A stretch of DNA of 64,000 nt from Woeseiaceae bacterium (GTDB lineage Bacteria; Pseudomonadota; Gammaproteobacteria; Steroidobacterales; Woeseiaceae). The stretch spans positions 248,001-312,000 of the forward strand of contig JAJFKP010000051.1 of the NCBI GenBank assembly GCA_021773135.1, read 5' to 3'. Position numbers and translations under genes: made by a program. Numbering within the stretch: position 1 is the first letter of the stretch; every line of letters starts with the position of its first letter. A model generated the notes under the pieces. It was not told the origin of the DNA and did not search any database. It worked only from the letters and a program-made list of their open reading frames with translations. Positions 53,756-63,728 of this stretch are shown here, in pieces.

Positions 53756-54709
53756 ATGGCATCGCTCGCAAAAACTTCCCTGCTGCTGGTGATTGTCCTC
53801 GTTACGGTGAGCGCCTACCTGCGGCTCGAGCATTCTGGCATCGGCTGCGACCCATGGCCTGCCTGCTACGGAAATATTGGTTTGCCGGCTGAGTCGCCCA
53901 GCGCTGCAGGCACCTACGAGCGGCTCCTGGAAGAAGCGAGCGAGCCACTTTCGTGGGCTACACCATTGCACCGTCTTGTTGCCAGCGTACTTGGCCTGAC
54001 CATTCTCGGCATGTCCCTGCTCTCGCTGCAACAGAAAAGGGACCGTCTGGCCACTTTAGCGTTGCTGGTCTTGACAGTCTTCCTCGCCTGGCTGGGTATT
54101 TATTCTGAAGGATTGCACAGCCCGGCCGTCGTGATGGGAAATTTGTGCGGCGGATTTGCGATGCTGGGAATCCTTGGCTGGCTCGTTGTTCGCAAACCAG
54201 CTTCGACACGTACGAAAAGATCGCGTCTGCACTTCGCGAGCGTTGCTGCGCTTTTGTTTCTTGGTGTACAGATATTTGTTGGTGGACTGACAAGCGCCAA
54301 TTTTGCAGCGTCAGCCTGCCGGACATTGCCAGACTGTCACGGCAGCTGGCTGCCGGGTGCGGAGGTCTTCACCGCCTTCGACCTGTCGCGCGTCCATGAA
54401 ATCGGAGCGAGCGGCATGGTTCTTGGCGGCGCCGAAAGGGCGGCTATTCACAAGCTGCACAGGCTTACCGCCGTTATTACTGCTGCAATGATTTTATTCG
54501 CTGGCATTCTGGCGATCCAGGCTGGTCGTGACCTGAGAATCGTCGGCATCGCGGTAATCGTTATCGTATTGCTGGAATTCACGTTAGGCATTGCATCGAT
54601 ACTGGCGGGCCTGCCAATACTTGGTGCCGTCGCGCATAACTGGCTGGCGGCCGTGTTGTTACTGGCAACCCTGAAGCTTTTGGCCGAGAGTCAGGCGAGT
54701 TCCGGCTGA
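53756..54709 (+). CDS. Degenerate COX15/CtaA-like membrane protein
   Basis: 317 residues, eight helices in two related halves with loop cysteine pairs C31/C37 (GCDPWPAC) and CRTLPDC, as in Bacillus-type heme A synthases. In the first half His72 is kept, but the essential Glu three residues before it is Thr69 and the second heme His position reads Asn129. The second half keeps its His pair (IHKLHRL, VAHNW). Heme A synthesis is therefore doubtful; a heme-handling role is possible. A normal CtaA is encoded at 57183. It ends overlapping the convergent NorB-like gene by 19 bases. Confidence 0.8.
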   Translation: MASLAKTSLLLVIVLVTVSAYLRLEHSGIGCDPWPACYGNIGLPAESPSAAGTYERLLEEASEPLSWATPLHRLVASVLGLTILGMSLLSLQQKRDRLATLALLVLTVFLAWLGIYSEGLHSPAVVMGNLCGGFAMLGILGWLVVRKPASTRTKRSRLHFASVAALLFLGVQIFVGGLTSANFAASACRTLPDCHGSWLPGAEVFTAFDLSRVHEIGASGMVLGGAERAAIHKLHRLTAVITAAMILFAGILAIQAGRDLRIVGIAVIVIVLLEFTLGIASILAGLPILGAVAHNWLAAVLLLATLKLLAESQASSG

Positions 54710-56052
54710 GTCTGCTCGCTGCTTACAGGTGTGATTATCTCGCCGATAAGTCGGAATGCATTCCACAGAACCACCCAGAATCCAAGCATCAATGTGATGC
54801 CCGATACGGCAAAAACCATCATGAACGGTCGAATTTGCGTCGCCATTTCCTGGAAAGATGCACCGTCGTAAAGCCCGCGCCCTAAGCCTGCCATTACGAG
54901 CGCCAGGAAAAATACCGCGAGCGAAATATTCGCAACCCAGAAACCGGTCATGACCTGTTTCGAACAGCTGGCGTGAACATTTTGTGGCAGCTCTTCACGA
55001 ATAATATAGAACACGGACGACAGCAGTATCATCGAGTTGATGCCAATAGTGCTGCCCATCGCGTGGGCCACGGTAATGTGGGTGCCGTGCGTAATCAGGT
55101 TGAATGCCGGCACTGAAATTATCAATGCGAGTACAAGGTTGATAAACACCCAGATGTCCGCGGCAAACATGAATCGATAGGCATTGCAGTGGCGATTCTT
55201 TTGATATTCGCTCAACGAACTGCGCCAGTCCCACAGAATTTTGCCGAGGATAAATAACTCGGTCATGCTCACCGCATAGGCGAAAAGGCGGATCCACGTT
55301 TGCGACGGCACGAGGTAGGTATGATGCGCCCAGCCGAAAATAAGGTTGAATAGTCCAAGGAAATACAGGCTGTAGGCCATTTTCGAGCGTGCTGCATCCT
55401 GATTCCCGGCAATACGCGTCGCAACATAAATTGCCGTGCCGTAAACCAGCATGTTCCACGACCCCGTCAATGCGCCATAGGATTTCCATTGCACAATTAT
55501 TTCTCGCACCATGCTCTCGCGAAAATACGGTATCAGCCACAGGTAGGCTTCACAGAATGTGATAAAGAAAAAGACGACGCCGGTGCCCCACATCCAGTAA
55601 TACACCGGCCAGGGCCCCTTTTGCTGGCGGACGGTGTTGAAATAATTGACGCCAAACAGGATCCAGGTCAGGAAGATTGGAATACTGAGCGCTGCAGGAA
55701 ACTCGAAGTATTCGCGGCCGCCAAACTGGCCCGTGAGGTAACTGAAAAGAATCGCCAGGCCGGTGACGATGAAAACCCAGAAATGTATCCTGGCCGCATT
55801 GGGTGACCATAGCTTCAGTTTCTGCTGCCGCGGCAGATAAAAATAGATGCCGCCAATAGCAACCAGAAAAATCCACGACACGACCATCGATACATGTATC
55901 GGACGTGTTTTGGTAAACAACAGTTCGCGCAGGAATTCAGGAAACAGGAACTGGAAGCCACCAATTACGCCAAAGAACATGCCGACGCCGAGTGACAGCA
56001 TGCCGAGCCGGATGAAATTCAGACCGACCAAATCACGATCACGTGCGATCAT
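54691..56052 (-). CDS. NorB-like subunit with substituted heme/metal ligands
   Basis: 453 residues, about 12 helices. Alignment to cNOR NorB by constant spacing gives: H53 (low-spin heme ligand) kept; Tyr192 in place of FeB His207; Thr196 in place of Glu211; H243/H244 (FeB pair) kept; Glu265 in place of Glu280, kept; H330 kept; Met332 in place of the low-spin ligand His349 (AHAMG). The spacing Tyr192 to H243 is 51, as in cNOR. So the catalytic iron loses one His and one Glu. It may be catalytically different or an electron-transfer/structural subunit. The coupled upstream gene is NorC-like. Confidence 0.82.
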   Translation of the reverse strand: MIARDRDLVGLNFIRLGMLSLGVGMFFGVIGGFQFLFPEFLRELLFTKTRPIHVSMVVSWIFLVAIGGIYFYLPRQQKLKLWSPNAARIHFWVFIVTGLAILFSYLTGQFGGREYFEFPAALSIPIFLTWILFGVNYFNTVRQQKGPWPVYYWMWGTGVVFFFITFCEAYLWLIPYFRESMVREIIVQWKSYGALTGSWNMLVYGTAIYVATRIAGNQDAARSKMAYSLYFLGLFNLIFGWAHHTYLVPSQTWIRLFAYAVSMTELFILGKILWDWRSSLSEYQKNRHCNAYRFMFAADIWVFINLVLALIISVPAFNLITHGTHITVAHAMGSTIGINSMILLSSVFYIIREELPQNVHASCSKQVMTGFWVANISLAVFFLALVMAGLGRGLYDGASFQEMATQIRPFMMVFAVSGITLMLGFWVVLWNAFRLIGEIITPVSSEQTQPELA

Positions 56053-56486
56053 TGCGGATCGTCCTCCTGGCGAACGGTGCCGTACCAGGTCACCTCGTAA
56101 TTTTTGGGTGGATATGTACCCGTCTGGTTTACAAAGCTCAGATAGGCAACGACGTCTTGTACTTCCGTCGGGTCAAGCCCCAGGTTCGGCATGGTTGCCG
56201 TGCCGGAAGCGATGAATGTGGCCGCAACGGTTTCACCGGCTGCACCGTACTTGGATATAACATTGGTAAGGTCAGGCCCCATGTAACCGCCAAGTCCGTA
56301 GAACTGGTGACAGGCCACACAGTTGTATTTCTGGAACACGTGCTGACCGCGGCTGGCTTCTTCACTCATCTGCGGGAGGTGAGCAGCCTCGGTGCCTGCC
56401 GTGTAGACGTAAGCCGAATAGAAAATGAAAGACACGAACAATGTGCCAAACACAAGCCGATTATTGATGCGCTGATCCCCTGGCAA
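56049..56486 (-). CDS. NorC-like membrane-anchored cytochrome c
   Basis: 145 residues. N-terminal helix (about 10-30), then a cytochrome c domain with CVACH near 56 and the Met ligand in ATMPNLG near residue 98. The stretch QFYGLGGYMGPDLTNV mirrors NorC's CxxCH-downstream segment. It would accept electrons from periplasmic donors and pass them to the NorB-like subunit, which it overlaps by 4 bases. The GTG/ATG region at 56486 faces a 192-base divergent gap shared with the Lrp-type gene. Confidence 0.87.
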   Translation of the reverse strand: MPGDQRINNRLVFGTLFVSFIFYSAYVYTAGTEAAHLPQMSEEASRGQHVFQKYNCVACHQFYGLGGYMGPDLTNVISKYGAAGETVAATFIASGTATMPNLGLDPTEVQDVVAYLSFVNQTGTYPPKNYEVTWYGTVRQEDDPQ

Positions 56487-56678
56487 TTTGTCTCCGGCCG
56501 ATTGGCCGGAATTGGCATTAATGTTAGCTGAAGTGGCACTGCAAAGGGTTCAGATTTGTTGCTAAAAAAGCCAAGAAAATCATATTTTTTCCCTATTTAG
56601 TGCATTTTATTAGGACATTTTTGCGTAATTTTACATCTTAATGGATAATTAGATTGTTTGACGAAATCGAGAACTTAT

Positions 56679-57137
56679 ATGGACAAGAAAGATAAGGCGA
56701 TTCTGAAAGCACTACAGGCGGATGCGACCAAAACAGTCAGCGAACTGGCCGAATCGATCGGCTTGTCCAAATCAGCGTGCTGGCGCCGCATCCAGAACCT
56801 TGAGGAAGCGGGCGTGATATCGGCCCGCGTCACATTGTTGAACCAGGAGTCGCTGGGTTTGAACCTGACGGTGTTTGCTGCTGTAAGAACACACGAGCAC
56901 ACGGCCGACTGGTTCAACCAGTTTCATCGCGTTACAACTGCCATGCCGAATGTCATGGAAGTGCATCGCATGAGCGGGGATGTCGACTACCTGATTCGTG
57001 CGGTTGTGCCGGATATGAAACGCTATGACGAAATGTATCGCGAGATGATTTCAAAAGTGAACCTTTTCGACGTCAGCTCATCTTTTAGTATGGAGACCAT
57101 CAAGTACACAACCGCACTTCCACTCGACTATCTCTGA
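56679..57137 (+). CDS. Lrp/AsnC-family transcription regulator
   Basis: 152 residues from ATG 56679 (TTG 56658 would add seven). N-terminal winged helix (LQADATKTVSELAESIGLSKSACWRRIQNLEEAGVI) and a C-terminal RAM ligand-binding domain (VMEVHRMSGDVDYLIRAVV). Members sense amino acids or small metabolites and bind DNA as octamers. Divergent from norC-like, so it may control it, its own gene and the ctaA gene just downstream. The 192-base gap upstream is AT-rich (56530-56660). No FNR-type TTGAT-N4-ATCAA site was seen. Confidence 0.9.
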   Translation: MDKKDKAILKALQADATKTVSELAESIGLSKSACWRRIQNLEEAGVISARVTLLNQESLGLNLTVFAAVRTHEHTADWFNQFHRVTTAMPNVMEVHRMSGDVDYLIRAVVPDMKRYDEMYREMISKVNLFDVSSSFSMETIKYTTALPLDYL

Positions 57138-57182
57138 TACTATTCCCGGCCGTTTAATTCTGTCTTTTTCAAGATAACCCTG

Positions 57183-58208
57183 ATGCAACCGACCCCTGCT
57201 GAGATCAACCTGAAAATAGCGCGCTGGCTGCTGATTTGTTGCGCACTGGTTTTCATCATGGTTGTGCTGGGTGGCGTAACCCGCCTGACCGGTTCCGGGT
57301 TATCCATGGTCGACTGGCGACCCGTAACCGGATTTCTCCCACCGCTGAACGACGAAGCGTGGCAGAAGGCATTCGAGATGTACCAGCAATCGCCGGAATT
57401 TCAGAAGGTCAATTCACAAATGAATGTGAATGACTTCAAAGGTATTTTCTGGCTCGAATTTCTGCATCGCCTGCTTGGGCGCATTATCGGCATCGTTTTT
57501 CTCGTGCCATTCGTGGTCTTCGCGGTCAAAGGTTATATCCGCAGCAACGAGTGGCTTAAGTACACCACCATGTTTGTTCTCGGCGGCATGCAGGGCGTTC
57601 TCGGCTGGTACATGGTCAAGAGCGGCCTGGTCGACAATCCGCACGTTAGTCAGTATCGACTGACGGCCCACCTTGTATCAGCGTTTCTGATCTATGCCTA
57701 CATGTTTTGGGTGGCGCTGACATTATTGTTCCCGCCCAATACCCACAGGCGGCATCCCTGGTATCGCAAGACGCTTGCCCTGACGATACTCATATCAATT
57801 ACGATTATTTCGGGCGGTTTTGTCGCAGGACTGAAGGCGGGAAAAATCTACAACACGTTCCCGATGATGGGTGACTACTGGGTGCCGCCGGGACTGATGG
57901 CGCTTGCGCCGTGGTGGCGAAACCTGTTTGATAATATTGCGACAGTGCAGTTTGATCACCGCGTCCTGGCCATCACAACGTTCGTACTCATTATCGTATA
58001 TTGGGCCAAATTCCCGAAAGATGACCTGCCTGTTCGCCTGCGCAAGGGAATTAATGCGTTGCTGCACACCGCCACACTGCAGGTAGCGCTGGGAATCACT
58101 ACTTTGTTGCTGGTCGTACCCATCGTCCTTGCCGCGACGCACCAGGCCGTTGCAATGCTGCTGTTCACGGTCGCACTCTATCTTTGCCATGGTTTACGTA
58201 GAGCCTGA
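57183..58208 (+). CDS. ctaA: Heme A synthase
   Basis: 341 residues, eight helices. Core residues are kept: GGVTRLTGSGLSMVDWRP, the Glu/His pair in FWLEFLHRLLG (Glu three residues before His), TAHLVSA, FDHRVLA and THQAVAML. It lacks the loop cysteines, as in the proteobacterial/mitochondrial COX15 class. It oxidises heme O to heme A for A-type oxidases; no CtaB or A-type oxidase is in the window. Starts 45 bases after the Lrp-type gene and may share its transcript. Confidence 0.92.
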   Translation: MQPTPAEINLKIARWLLICCALVFIMVVLGGVTRLTGSGLSMVDWRPVTGFLPPLNDEAWQKAFEMYQQSPEFQKVNSQMNVNDFKGIFWLEFLHRLLGRIIGIVFLVPFVVFAVKGYIRSNEWLKYTTMFVLGGMQGVLGWYMVKSGLVDNPHVSQYRLTAHLVSAFLIYAYMFWVALTLLFPPNTHRRHPWYRKTLALTILISITIISGGFVAGLKAGKIYNTFPMMGDYWVPPGLMALAPWWRNLFDNIATVQFDHRVLAITTFVLIIVYWAKFPKDDLPVRLRKGINALLHTATLQVALGITTLLLVVPIVLAATHQAVAMLLFTVALYLCHGLRRA

Positions 58209-58356
58209 ACCGAGCCAATTCCGCTGTGGACGTAATTGTCAGCCGGAAACGCCCCTCTCGTTCCCGAAACAAGGTGTGTTTCACAGGTTCACAGCGTGAA
58301 ATCGGCGATAATCTATTGGTTGACTGCCACAGCCATCAGGACACGGTGTTACCGCT

Positions 58357-59040
58357 ATGCGAGACCTTGCAATCGATCGAGTAATGACGACAAATCCGGC
58401 AACGGTTGAGCCGACCGATCCGATTTCCACTGCCAGACGTCTGCTTGAACCGGGGCGCATTCATCACCTGCCGGTCGTCGAACATGGGCTGCTTGCAGGC
58501 ATCGTATCGACCTCGGATTTGCTGAAATTTCACCTGCTGCAAGGTGGCACGGATTCCGCTGACGAAACACCGGTCGCACTGATTATGGAAGTCGACCCCG
58601 TCACGCTCGACTCCAATGCAAGCCTGCGCGACGCCGCCAACAAGCTGTCCGTTGGCGGATATCACGCCCTGCCGGTGATTGGACCCGATCGCACACTGGT
58701 TGGCATCGTGACGACGAGCGATCTCATTACACAACTGTTGCGACAACTTCCGAGCGGAGACGGCAGTATCAGGCCCGGTGAATCCACCGAGTCCGCACAG
58801 CCAATTAATGACAAAGAATTATCCCGGGTGATGCACCAGGCAGAGCAGGCAGTCCAAAGCGGCAGCGAGCCAGCGAACATATCCCGCATTCTGTTAAGAC
58901 TGCGCGACAATAATCGGTCACTTAAGAAAGCCTGTCACGCCGCTGAGCTCTACATGCGCAGCGGCCACGGCGAGCGTGAGCACAGCGTGCTCATTAAATG
59001 CCTGTCTGACCTGCAAGGCGGCGGTGGCGCAGACCTGTAA
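58357..59040 (+). CDS. CBS-domain protein
   Basis: 227 residues: two CBS motifs in tandem (about 5-65 and 75-130) with HHLPVVEHGLLAGIVST and YHALPVIGPDRTLVGIVTTSDL, which together form a nucleotide-binding Bateman module. A helical C-terminal tail of about 90 residues follows, of unknown type (MHQAEQAVQSGSEP, LRLRDNNRSLKKACHAAELYMRSG). No enzyme or channel domain is attached. It may sense adenylates to control a partner protein. Confidence 0.88.
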   Translation: MRDLAIDRVMTTNPATVEPTDPISTARRLLEPGRIHHLPVVEHGLLAGIVSTSDLLKFHLLQGGTDSADETPVALIMEVDPVTLDSNASLRDAANKLSVGGYHALPVIGPDRTLVGIVTTSDLITQLLRQLPSGDGSIRPGESTESAQPINDKELSRVMHQAEQAVQSGSEPANISRILLRLRDNNRSLKKACHAAELYMRSGHGEREHSVLIKCLSDLQGGGGADL

Positions 59041-59187
59041 CTTGATTCCGGGCTGCAGGGTTCATGCATGCGTTCCGGCCAACTTATTGCCAGCCTCCTC
59101 GCGAATCGATCGAGACCCTGCGGCCCGCCACACATATGCGGAAACTACTGATTGGGCCCGGGACAAGCATGCGCCACGATGCGCATC

Positions 59188-60585
59188 ATGGCCAAGTTCG
59201 ATACCCATGAGGTTTGCTTCGACCAGGCACTGATCGAGCGCTATGGAGGCCGCGGGCCACGGTACACGTCCTACCCCACTGCGCTGCAGTTTGATGAGGG
59301 TTTTACCGCTGACGACTACCGCCGTCATGTCGCGCGCAGCAATACCTCAGGCCGCCCGCTTTCCCTGTATGTCCACATCCCGTTTTGCCGTTCTCTTTGC
59401 TATTACTGCGCTTGCAACAAAATCGTGACGCGAAACGCGGACCGCGTTGAAAAATACCTGCACCACCTCAATCAGGAAATCGACATGCAGGCGACACTCT
59501 TCGACAGGCAGCGCAAAATTGAGCAGCTGCATTTTGGAGGTGGCACGCCTACATATCTTAATGAGAACCAGCTGCGTGCGCTGATGGCGCACCTGCGTGC
59601 AGCATTTAACTTCGACGAGAGTGACCGTCACGAGTTTTCCATCGAGGTTGATCCGCGCTCGGTCGACGCAGGAATGATGGGAATTCTCGCGGAGCTTGGC
59701 TTCAACCGCGTGAGCCTGGGCATTCAGGATTTCGATCCGCAGGTTCAGCTTGCCGTCAACCGCATCCAGTCAGCAGATGATGTCAATAATCTGCTGCGCG
59801 ATGCCAGGCGCAATCAATTTCGCTCGGTTTCGTTTGACCTGATTTACGGGCTACCGCATCAGACCGTCGAATCGTTCGACCTGACACTCAACAAAACGCT
59901 GGAGATGCGGCCGGACCGGCTCGCCATATATAACTATGCACACCTGCCCGCACGCTTCAAAGGACAGCGGATGATTGTTGATGCAGACATTCCGTTGCCG
60001 GAAACGAAACTGGAGATTCTGCATCACACGATCGACAAACTTGCAAAGTCTGAATACGTCTACATCGGCATGGATCATTTCGCGCTGCCCGACGACGACC
60101 TGGTTCGCGCGCAGGATGAGGGTTCACTGCAAAGAAATTTCCAGGGGTATTCGACACACAGGGAATGCGACCTGATTTCGCTTGGCGTCAGCGCGATTGG
60201 CAATATCGGAAACATTTACGCACAGAACACGACTTCAACCAGCGAATACGAAACTTTGCTTGAATCCGGCAGATTGCCAATCTGCAAAGGCATAGAGGTC
60301 GATGCGGACGATCTGCTGCGAGCCGAAGTGATCAGTCAACTGATGTGCTATGACCGCCTGGTATTTACAGACTTCGATTCAGCACACGGTGTGCAGTTTC
60401 TTGACTACTTTCGACTTGAAGTCTGCCGCCTTCAGCCGTTAATCGAAGATGGCCTGGTCGAAATCGACTCTGCACAGATCGTCATTACGCCAAAAGGCAG
60501 GCTGCTGCTACGCAGCATTGCCATGATATTCGATCGCTATATCGGTGCAGAGCAGCACGACAGTCGTTTTTCAAAAGCAATCTGA
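59188..60585 (+). CDS. hemN: Oxygen-independent coproporphyrinogen III oxidase
   Basis: 465 residues from ATG 59188 (ATG 59179 and a TTG at 59152 would extend it). Radical-SAM cluster CRSLCYYCAC and, downstream, GGGTPTYL and the SAM-binding SLGIQDF, plus the N-terminal GPRYTSYPT signature of true HemN. It makes protoporphyrinogen IX without oxygen. This supports low-oxygen growth, matching the NO-reduction genes nearby. The upstream 147 bases show no clear FNR box. Confidence 0.95.
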   Translation: MAKFDTHEVCFDQALIERYGGRGPRYTSYPTALQFDEGFTADDYRRHVARSNTSGRPLSLYVHIPFCRSLCYYCACNKIVTRNADRVEKYLHHLNQEIDMQATLFDRQRKIEQLHFGGGTPTYLNENQLRALMAHLRAAFNFDESDRHEFSIEVDPRSVDAGMMGILAELGFNRVSLGIQDFDPQVQLAVNRIQSADDVNNLLRDARRNQFRSVSFDLIYGLPHQTVESFDLTLNKTLEMRPDRLAIYNYAHLPARFKGQRMIVDADIPLPETKLEILHHTIDKLAKSEYVYIGMDHFALPDDDLVRAQDEGSLQRNFQGYSTHRECDLISLGVSAIGNIGNIYAQNTTSTSEYETLLESGRLPICKGIEVDADDLLRAEVISQLMCYDRLVFTDFDSAHGVQFLDYFRLEVCRLQPLIEDGLVEIDSAQIVITPKGRLLLRSIAMIFDRYIGAEQHDSRFSKAI

Positions 60586-60678
60586 TAAACTTCCCGGCAC
60601 CTCGTTGACCCTGTAATACAGCGTTCCATGATGTGAACGTGTCTGCATTACGCTGCCAAAAAGAATCAAAATTCGACT

Positions 60679-62358
60679 ATGAGCAAAGTACCTTCAGATA
60701 TTGAAATTGCACAGGCGGCCAGCAAGCTGCCTATCGCAGAAATCGCCGCGAAGCTGAATATTCCGGCCGACGCCATTATTCCGTATGGCCACGACAAGGC
60801 GAAGATCGCCTATGACTTTCTCAGCGACCTCACTGGCAGGGAGGATGGCAAACTCATTCTGGTCACGGCTATATCGCCGACGCCGGCCGGAGAGGGTAAA
60901 ACAACGACCACCGTCGGACTTGGCGATGGGCTGAATGCCATAGGCAAGGACGCGACAATTTGCCTGCGCGAGCCAAGCCTGGGTCCCTGTTTCGGGATGA
61001 AAGGCGGTGCAGCGGGCGGCGGCTTTGCCCAGGTCGTCCCAATGACCGACATCAACCTGCACTTTACCGGCGACTTTCACGCCATCGGTGCAGCGCATAA
61101 TCTCCTGTCTGCAATGATCGACAATCACATGCACTGGGAGAACCAGCTTAATATCGATCCGCGTCGCGTTACTTGGCGTCGAGTGGTCGACATGAACGAC
61201 CGCGCACTGCGAGCGATTACCTCCGGTCTTGGCGGCTTCCACAACGGCGTGGTTCGCGAGGCAGGTTTCGATATTACGGTCGCATCGGAAATCATGGCTG
61301 TGTTTTGCCTTGCCAAAGATTTAGAGGACCTGCGAGAACGTATCGGCAACATTACTATCGGCGAGACCCGTGATGGGAAGCCGGTGCAGGCGCGAGCCCT
61401 GCAGGCGGAAGGTGCGATGACCGCCCTGCTCCGCGATGCATTGCAGCCGAATCTCGTACAGACGCTCGAAAATAACCCGGCACTGATGCACGGTGGCCCG
61501 TTCGCAAACATCGCGCATGGCTGCAACTCGGTTATCGCAACCAGGACAGCGCTGAAACTCTCGGACTACGTGGTAACTGAAGCCGGCTTCGGCGCCGATC
61601 TTGGCGCGGAGAAGTTTCTCGACATCAAATGCCGAAAAGCCGGCCTGAAACCTGACGCCATTGTCCTGGTTGCGACAACGAAGGCGCTCAAGATGCACGG
61701 TGGTGTTGCGAAGACCGACCTGGTCGGTGAAGACGTCGAAGCAATTAAGAAAGGCTGCGCTAACCTGGGCCGACATATTCGCAATCTCGGCCAGTACGGA
61801 GTGCCCGTAACGGTCGCGATCAATCATTACGTGACGGATACGGATGCCGAGCATCAGGTCATCAAGGATTTCTGCGCGGAATTTAACGTGACCTGCACGG
61901 TGTCCTCACACTGGGAGCACGGAGGCAAAGGCGCTACAGCGCTCGCGGAAGCCGTCATTGAACTGATCAACGGTCACACATCACAGTTTCGACCACTCTA
62001 TAAAGACGACCTGCCGCTGTGGGAAAAAGTGCGGCGCATTGCGCGAACGATTTATGGCGCCGAAGACATCATTGCCGATAAAAAGATTCGCGACCAGTTT
62101 CAACAATTTGAAGATGATGGTTATGGCCATTACCCGATCTGCATGGCCAAAACTCAATACAGTTTCTCGACCGATCCGCAGCTGCTGGGTGCGCCGTCAG
62201 GACACGATGTGCCGATCCGGGAAATTCGCCTTGCGACAGGCGCAGAATTTCTCGTTGTGATCTGTGGCGCAATCATGACCATGCCTGGTCTGCCCCGTGC
62301 GCCTGCTGCAGAGCAGATTAGTGTTACGGAAAGTGGGAGAATAACCGGGCTGTTCTAA
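60679..62358 (+). CDS. fhs: Formate-tetrahydrofolate ligase
   Basis: 559 residues, the family length. P-loop [18 protein letters not shown] near 67-84, [20 protein letters not shown], and the conserved [10 protein letters not shown] and THQ-equivalent regions. It joins formate to THF with ATP for one-carbon metabolism. No strong ribosome site precedes the ATG at 60679. It is followed by a separate M24 peptidase gene after 12 bases. Confidence 0.96.
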   Translation: MSKVPSDIEIAQAASKLPIAEIAAKLNIPADAIIPYGHDKAKIAYDFLSDLTGREDGKLILVTAISPTPAGEGKTTTTVGLGDGLNAIGKDATICLREPSLGPCFGMKGGAAGGGFAQVVPMTDINLHFTGDFHAIGAAHNLLSAMIDNHMHWENQLNIDPRRVTWRRVVDMNDRALRAITSGLGGFHNGVVREAGFDITVASEIMAVFCLAKDLEDLRERIGNITIGETRDGKPVQARALQAEGAMTALLRDALQPNLVQTLENNPALMHGGPFANIAHGCNSVIATRTALKLSDYVVTEAGFGADLGAEKFLDIKCRKAGLKPDAIVLVATTKALKMHGGVAKTDLVGEDVEAIKKGCANLGRHIRNLGQYGVPVTVAINHYVTDTDAEHQVIKDFCAEFNVTCTVSSHWEHGGKGATALAEAVIELINGHTSQFRPLYKDDLPLWEKVRRIARTIYGAEDIIADKKIRDQFQQFEDDGYGHYPICMAKTQYSFSTDPQLLGAPSGHDVPIREIRLATGAEFLVVICGAIMTMPGLPRAPAAEQISVTESGRITGLF

Positions 62359-62370
62359 ACCCAAGGGAAA

Positions 62371-63693
62371 ATGATGAACCACAAAATTGGCAAATTCACT
62401 CTGGCCCTGCTTTGCCTGGCCTTCGCCGCACACGCCTCTGCCAAAGGCGAAGCCCAAAAACGCTGGGAACTGATGAACCAGATTCGGACGGAAAAATTTG
62501 ATCTCGTCCTACCCGAGGTAATGCGCGAAAACGGCGTCGACATGTGGATTACGGTCAATCGGGAGGGTTTTGACGACCCGCTTACAGAGGATTTCGGCAA
62601 AGGCTATACCGGTTCGTACGGTTACTATGTTTTCACCGATCGGGGTGAAGGTCGAATCGAACGCGCGATTCTCGGCGTCGGCACTGCGCTCGTCGAGGAC
62701 AATGGGGCCTACGATATTTTCGGCGGCCCGGATGAACTAAAGGCATTTGTCGAGGAACGTGACCCGAAGTCGATTGCACTAAACTACGCGCGCAATATTG
62801 GTGCTGCAGACGGTCTGAGCCATACGTCTCACCAAAAGCTGACCGAGGAGCTTGGTTCCCGCTACGCAGAACGTTTCGTGTCCGCCGAGAAACTCGCGTC
62901 GGACTTTCGCTCACGCCGCGTTGCCTCGGAGATTGCGGCGTTCGCCTGGGCCGGTGAAATGTCACGTGAAATCGCCGAACGCGCCTTCTCCAACGAGGTC
63001 ATCACGCCGGGCAAGACAACTTTGGCCGATGTTGCCTGGTGGATGCGTGAACAGCAGTTTGAAAAAAACCTCGGCACGTCGTTCGGCATGCCGTCTGTCT
63101 ACATCACCGGACCCGACGGGTTCGTCGCCCTTTCAAATGATCACGTCATACAGCGCGGTGATTTTCTGGCAATTGACTGGGGTGTGGGCTACCTGAATTT
63201 CTACACCGATATGAAGCGGCACGCCTACGTCCTGCGGGAAGGCGAAACGCACCTGCCGGAGAGCATGCAAAAAGCGTTCGACAATGGGCGCAAGGTGCGT
63301 GACATTCTGAAGACCAACATAAAGGCTGGCCGGACAGCGGGCGAAACGTTCGAACTGCTGAATCAACATATTACCGACGCCGGATTCAGAGTGATGGCAA
63401 CCGCCAACACACCCAGTGATGATCCGGACGATATCGATATCATCATCGGCTGCCATTCCGTTGGCAACTTAGGTCACGGAATCGGGCCCTCGATTGCGTG
63501 GTTTAACCCGGAACGCATGACCTATGTCATTCAGCCAACCAACCTCTTTTCGATCGAACTGTTTGCCTACACCGCTATTCCCGAATGGGGCGGCAAAAAG
63601 CTCCGCATTCCGCTTGAGGACGACGCCATTGTGACTGAACGTGGCGTAGAATGGCTGTATCCGGTGAATCAGAAAGTGCTTCTCATCAGATAA
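62371..63693 (+). CDS. Exported M24 metallopeptidase (aminopeptidase P-like)
   Basis: 440 residues with a signal peptide (1-24, ending ASAKG). Pita-bread fold with the five metal ligands visible: Asp in LAIDWG, Asp 11 residues later in YTDM, His in NLGHGIG, Glu in FSIELFAY and Glu in VTERGVEW. An N-terminal creatinase-type domain precedes it. It would cleave N-terminal X-Pro peptides in the periplasm. ATG 62371 or 62374 may be used; AAGGGA lies upstream. It starts 13 bases after fhs ends, so co-transcription is likely. Confidence 0.88.
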   Translation: MMNHKIGKFTLALLCLAFAAHASAKGEAQKRWELMNQIRTEKFDLVLPEVMRENGVDMWITVNREGFDDPLTEDFGKGYTGSYGYYVFTDRGEGRIERAILGVGTALVEDNGAYDIFGGPDELKAFVEERDPKSIALNYARNIGAADGLSHTSHQKLTEELGSRYAERFVSAEKLASDFRSRRVASEIAAFAWAGEMSREIAERAFSNEVITPGKTTLADVAWWMREQQFEKNLGTSFGMPSVYITGPDGFVALSNDHVIQRGDFLAIDWGVGYLNFYTDMKRHAYVLREGETHLPESMQKAFDNGRKVRDILKTNIKAGRTAGETFELLNQHITDAGFRVMATANTPSDDPDDIDIIIGCHSVGNLGHGIGPSIAWFNPERMTYVIQPTNLFSIELFAYTAIPEWGGKKLRIPLEDDAIVTERGVEWLYPVNQKVLLIR

Positions 63694-63728
63694 TATCGCC
63701 GCAGCCAGGATCAATCGGGGGAGAACTG

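Noticed and set aside
56487-56678. FNR/Dnr-type box in the norC-like/Lrp divergent region
   Set aside because: AT-rich, but no TTGAT-N4-ATCAA-like site could be found.
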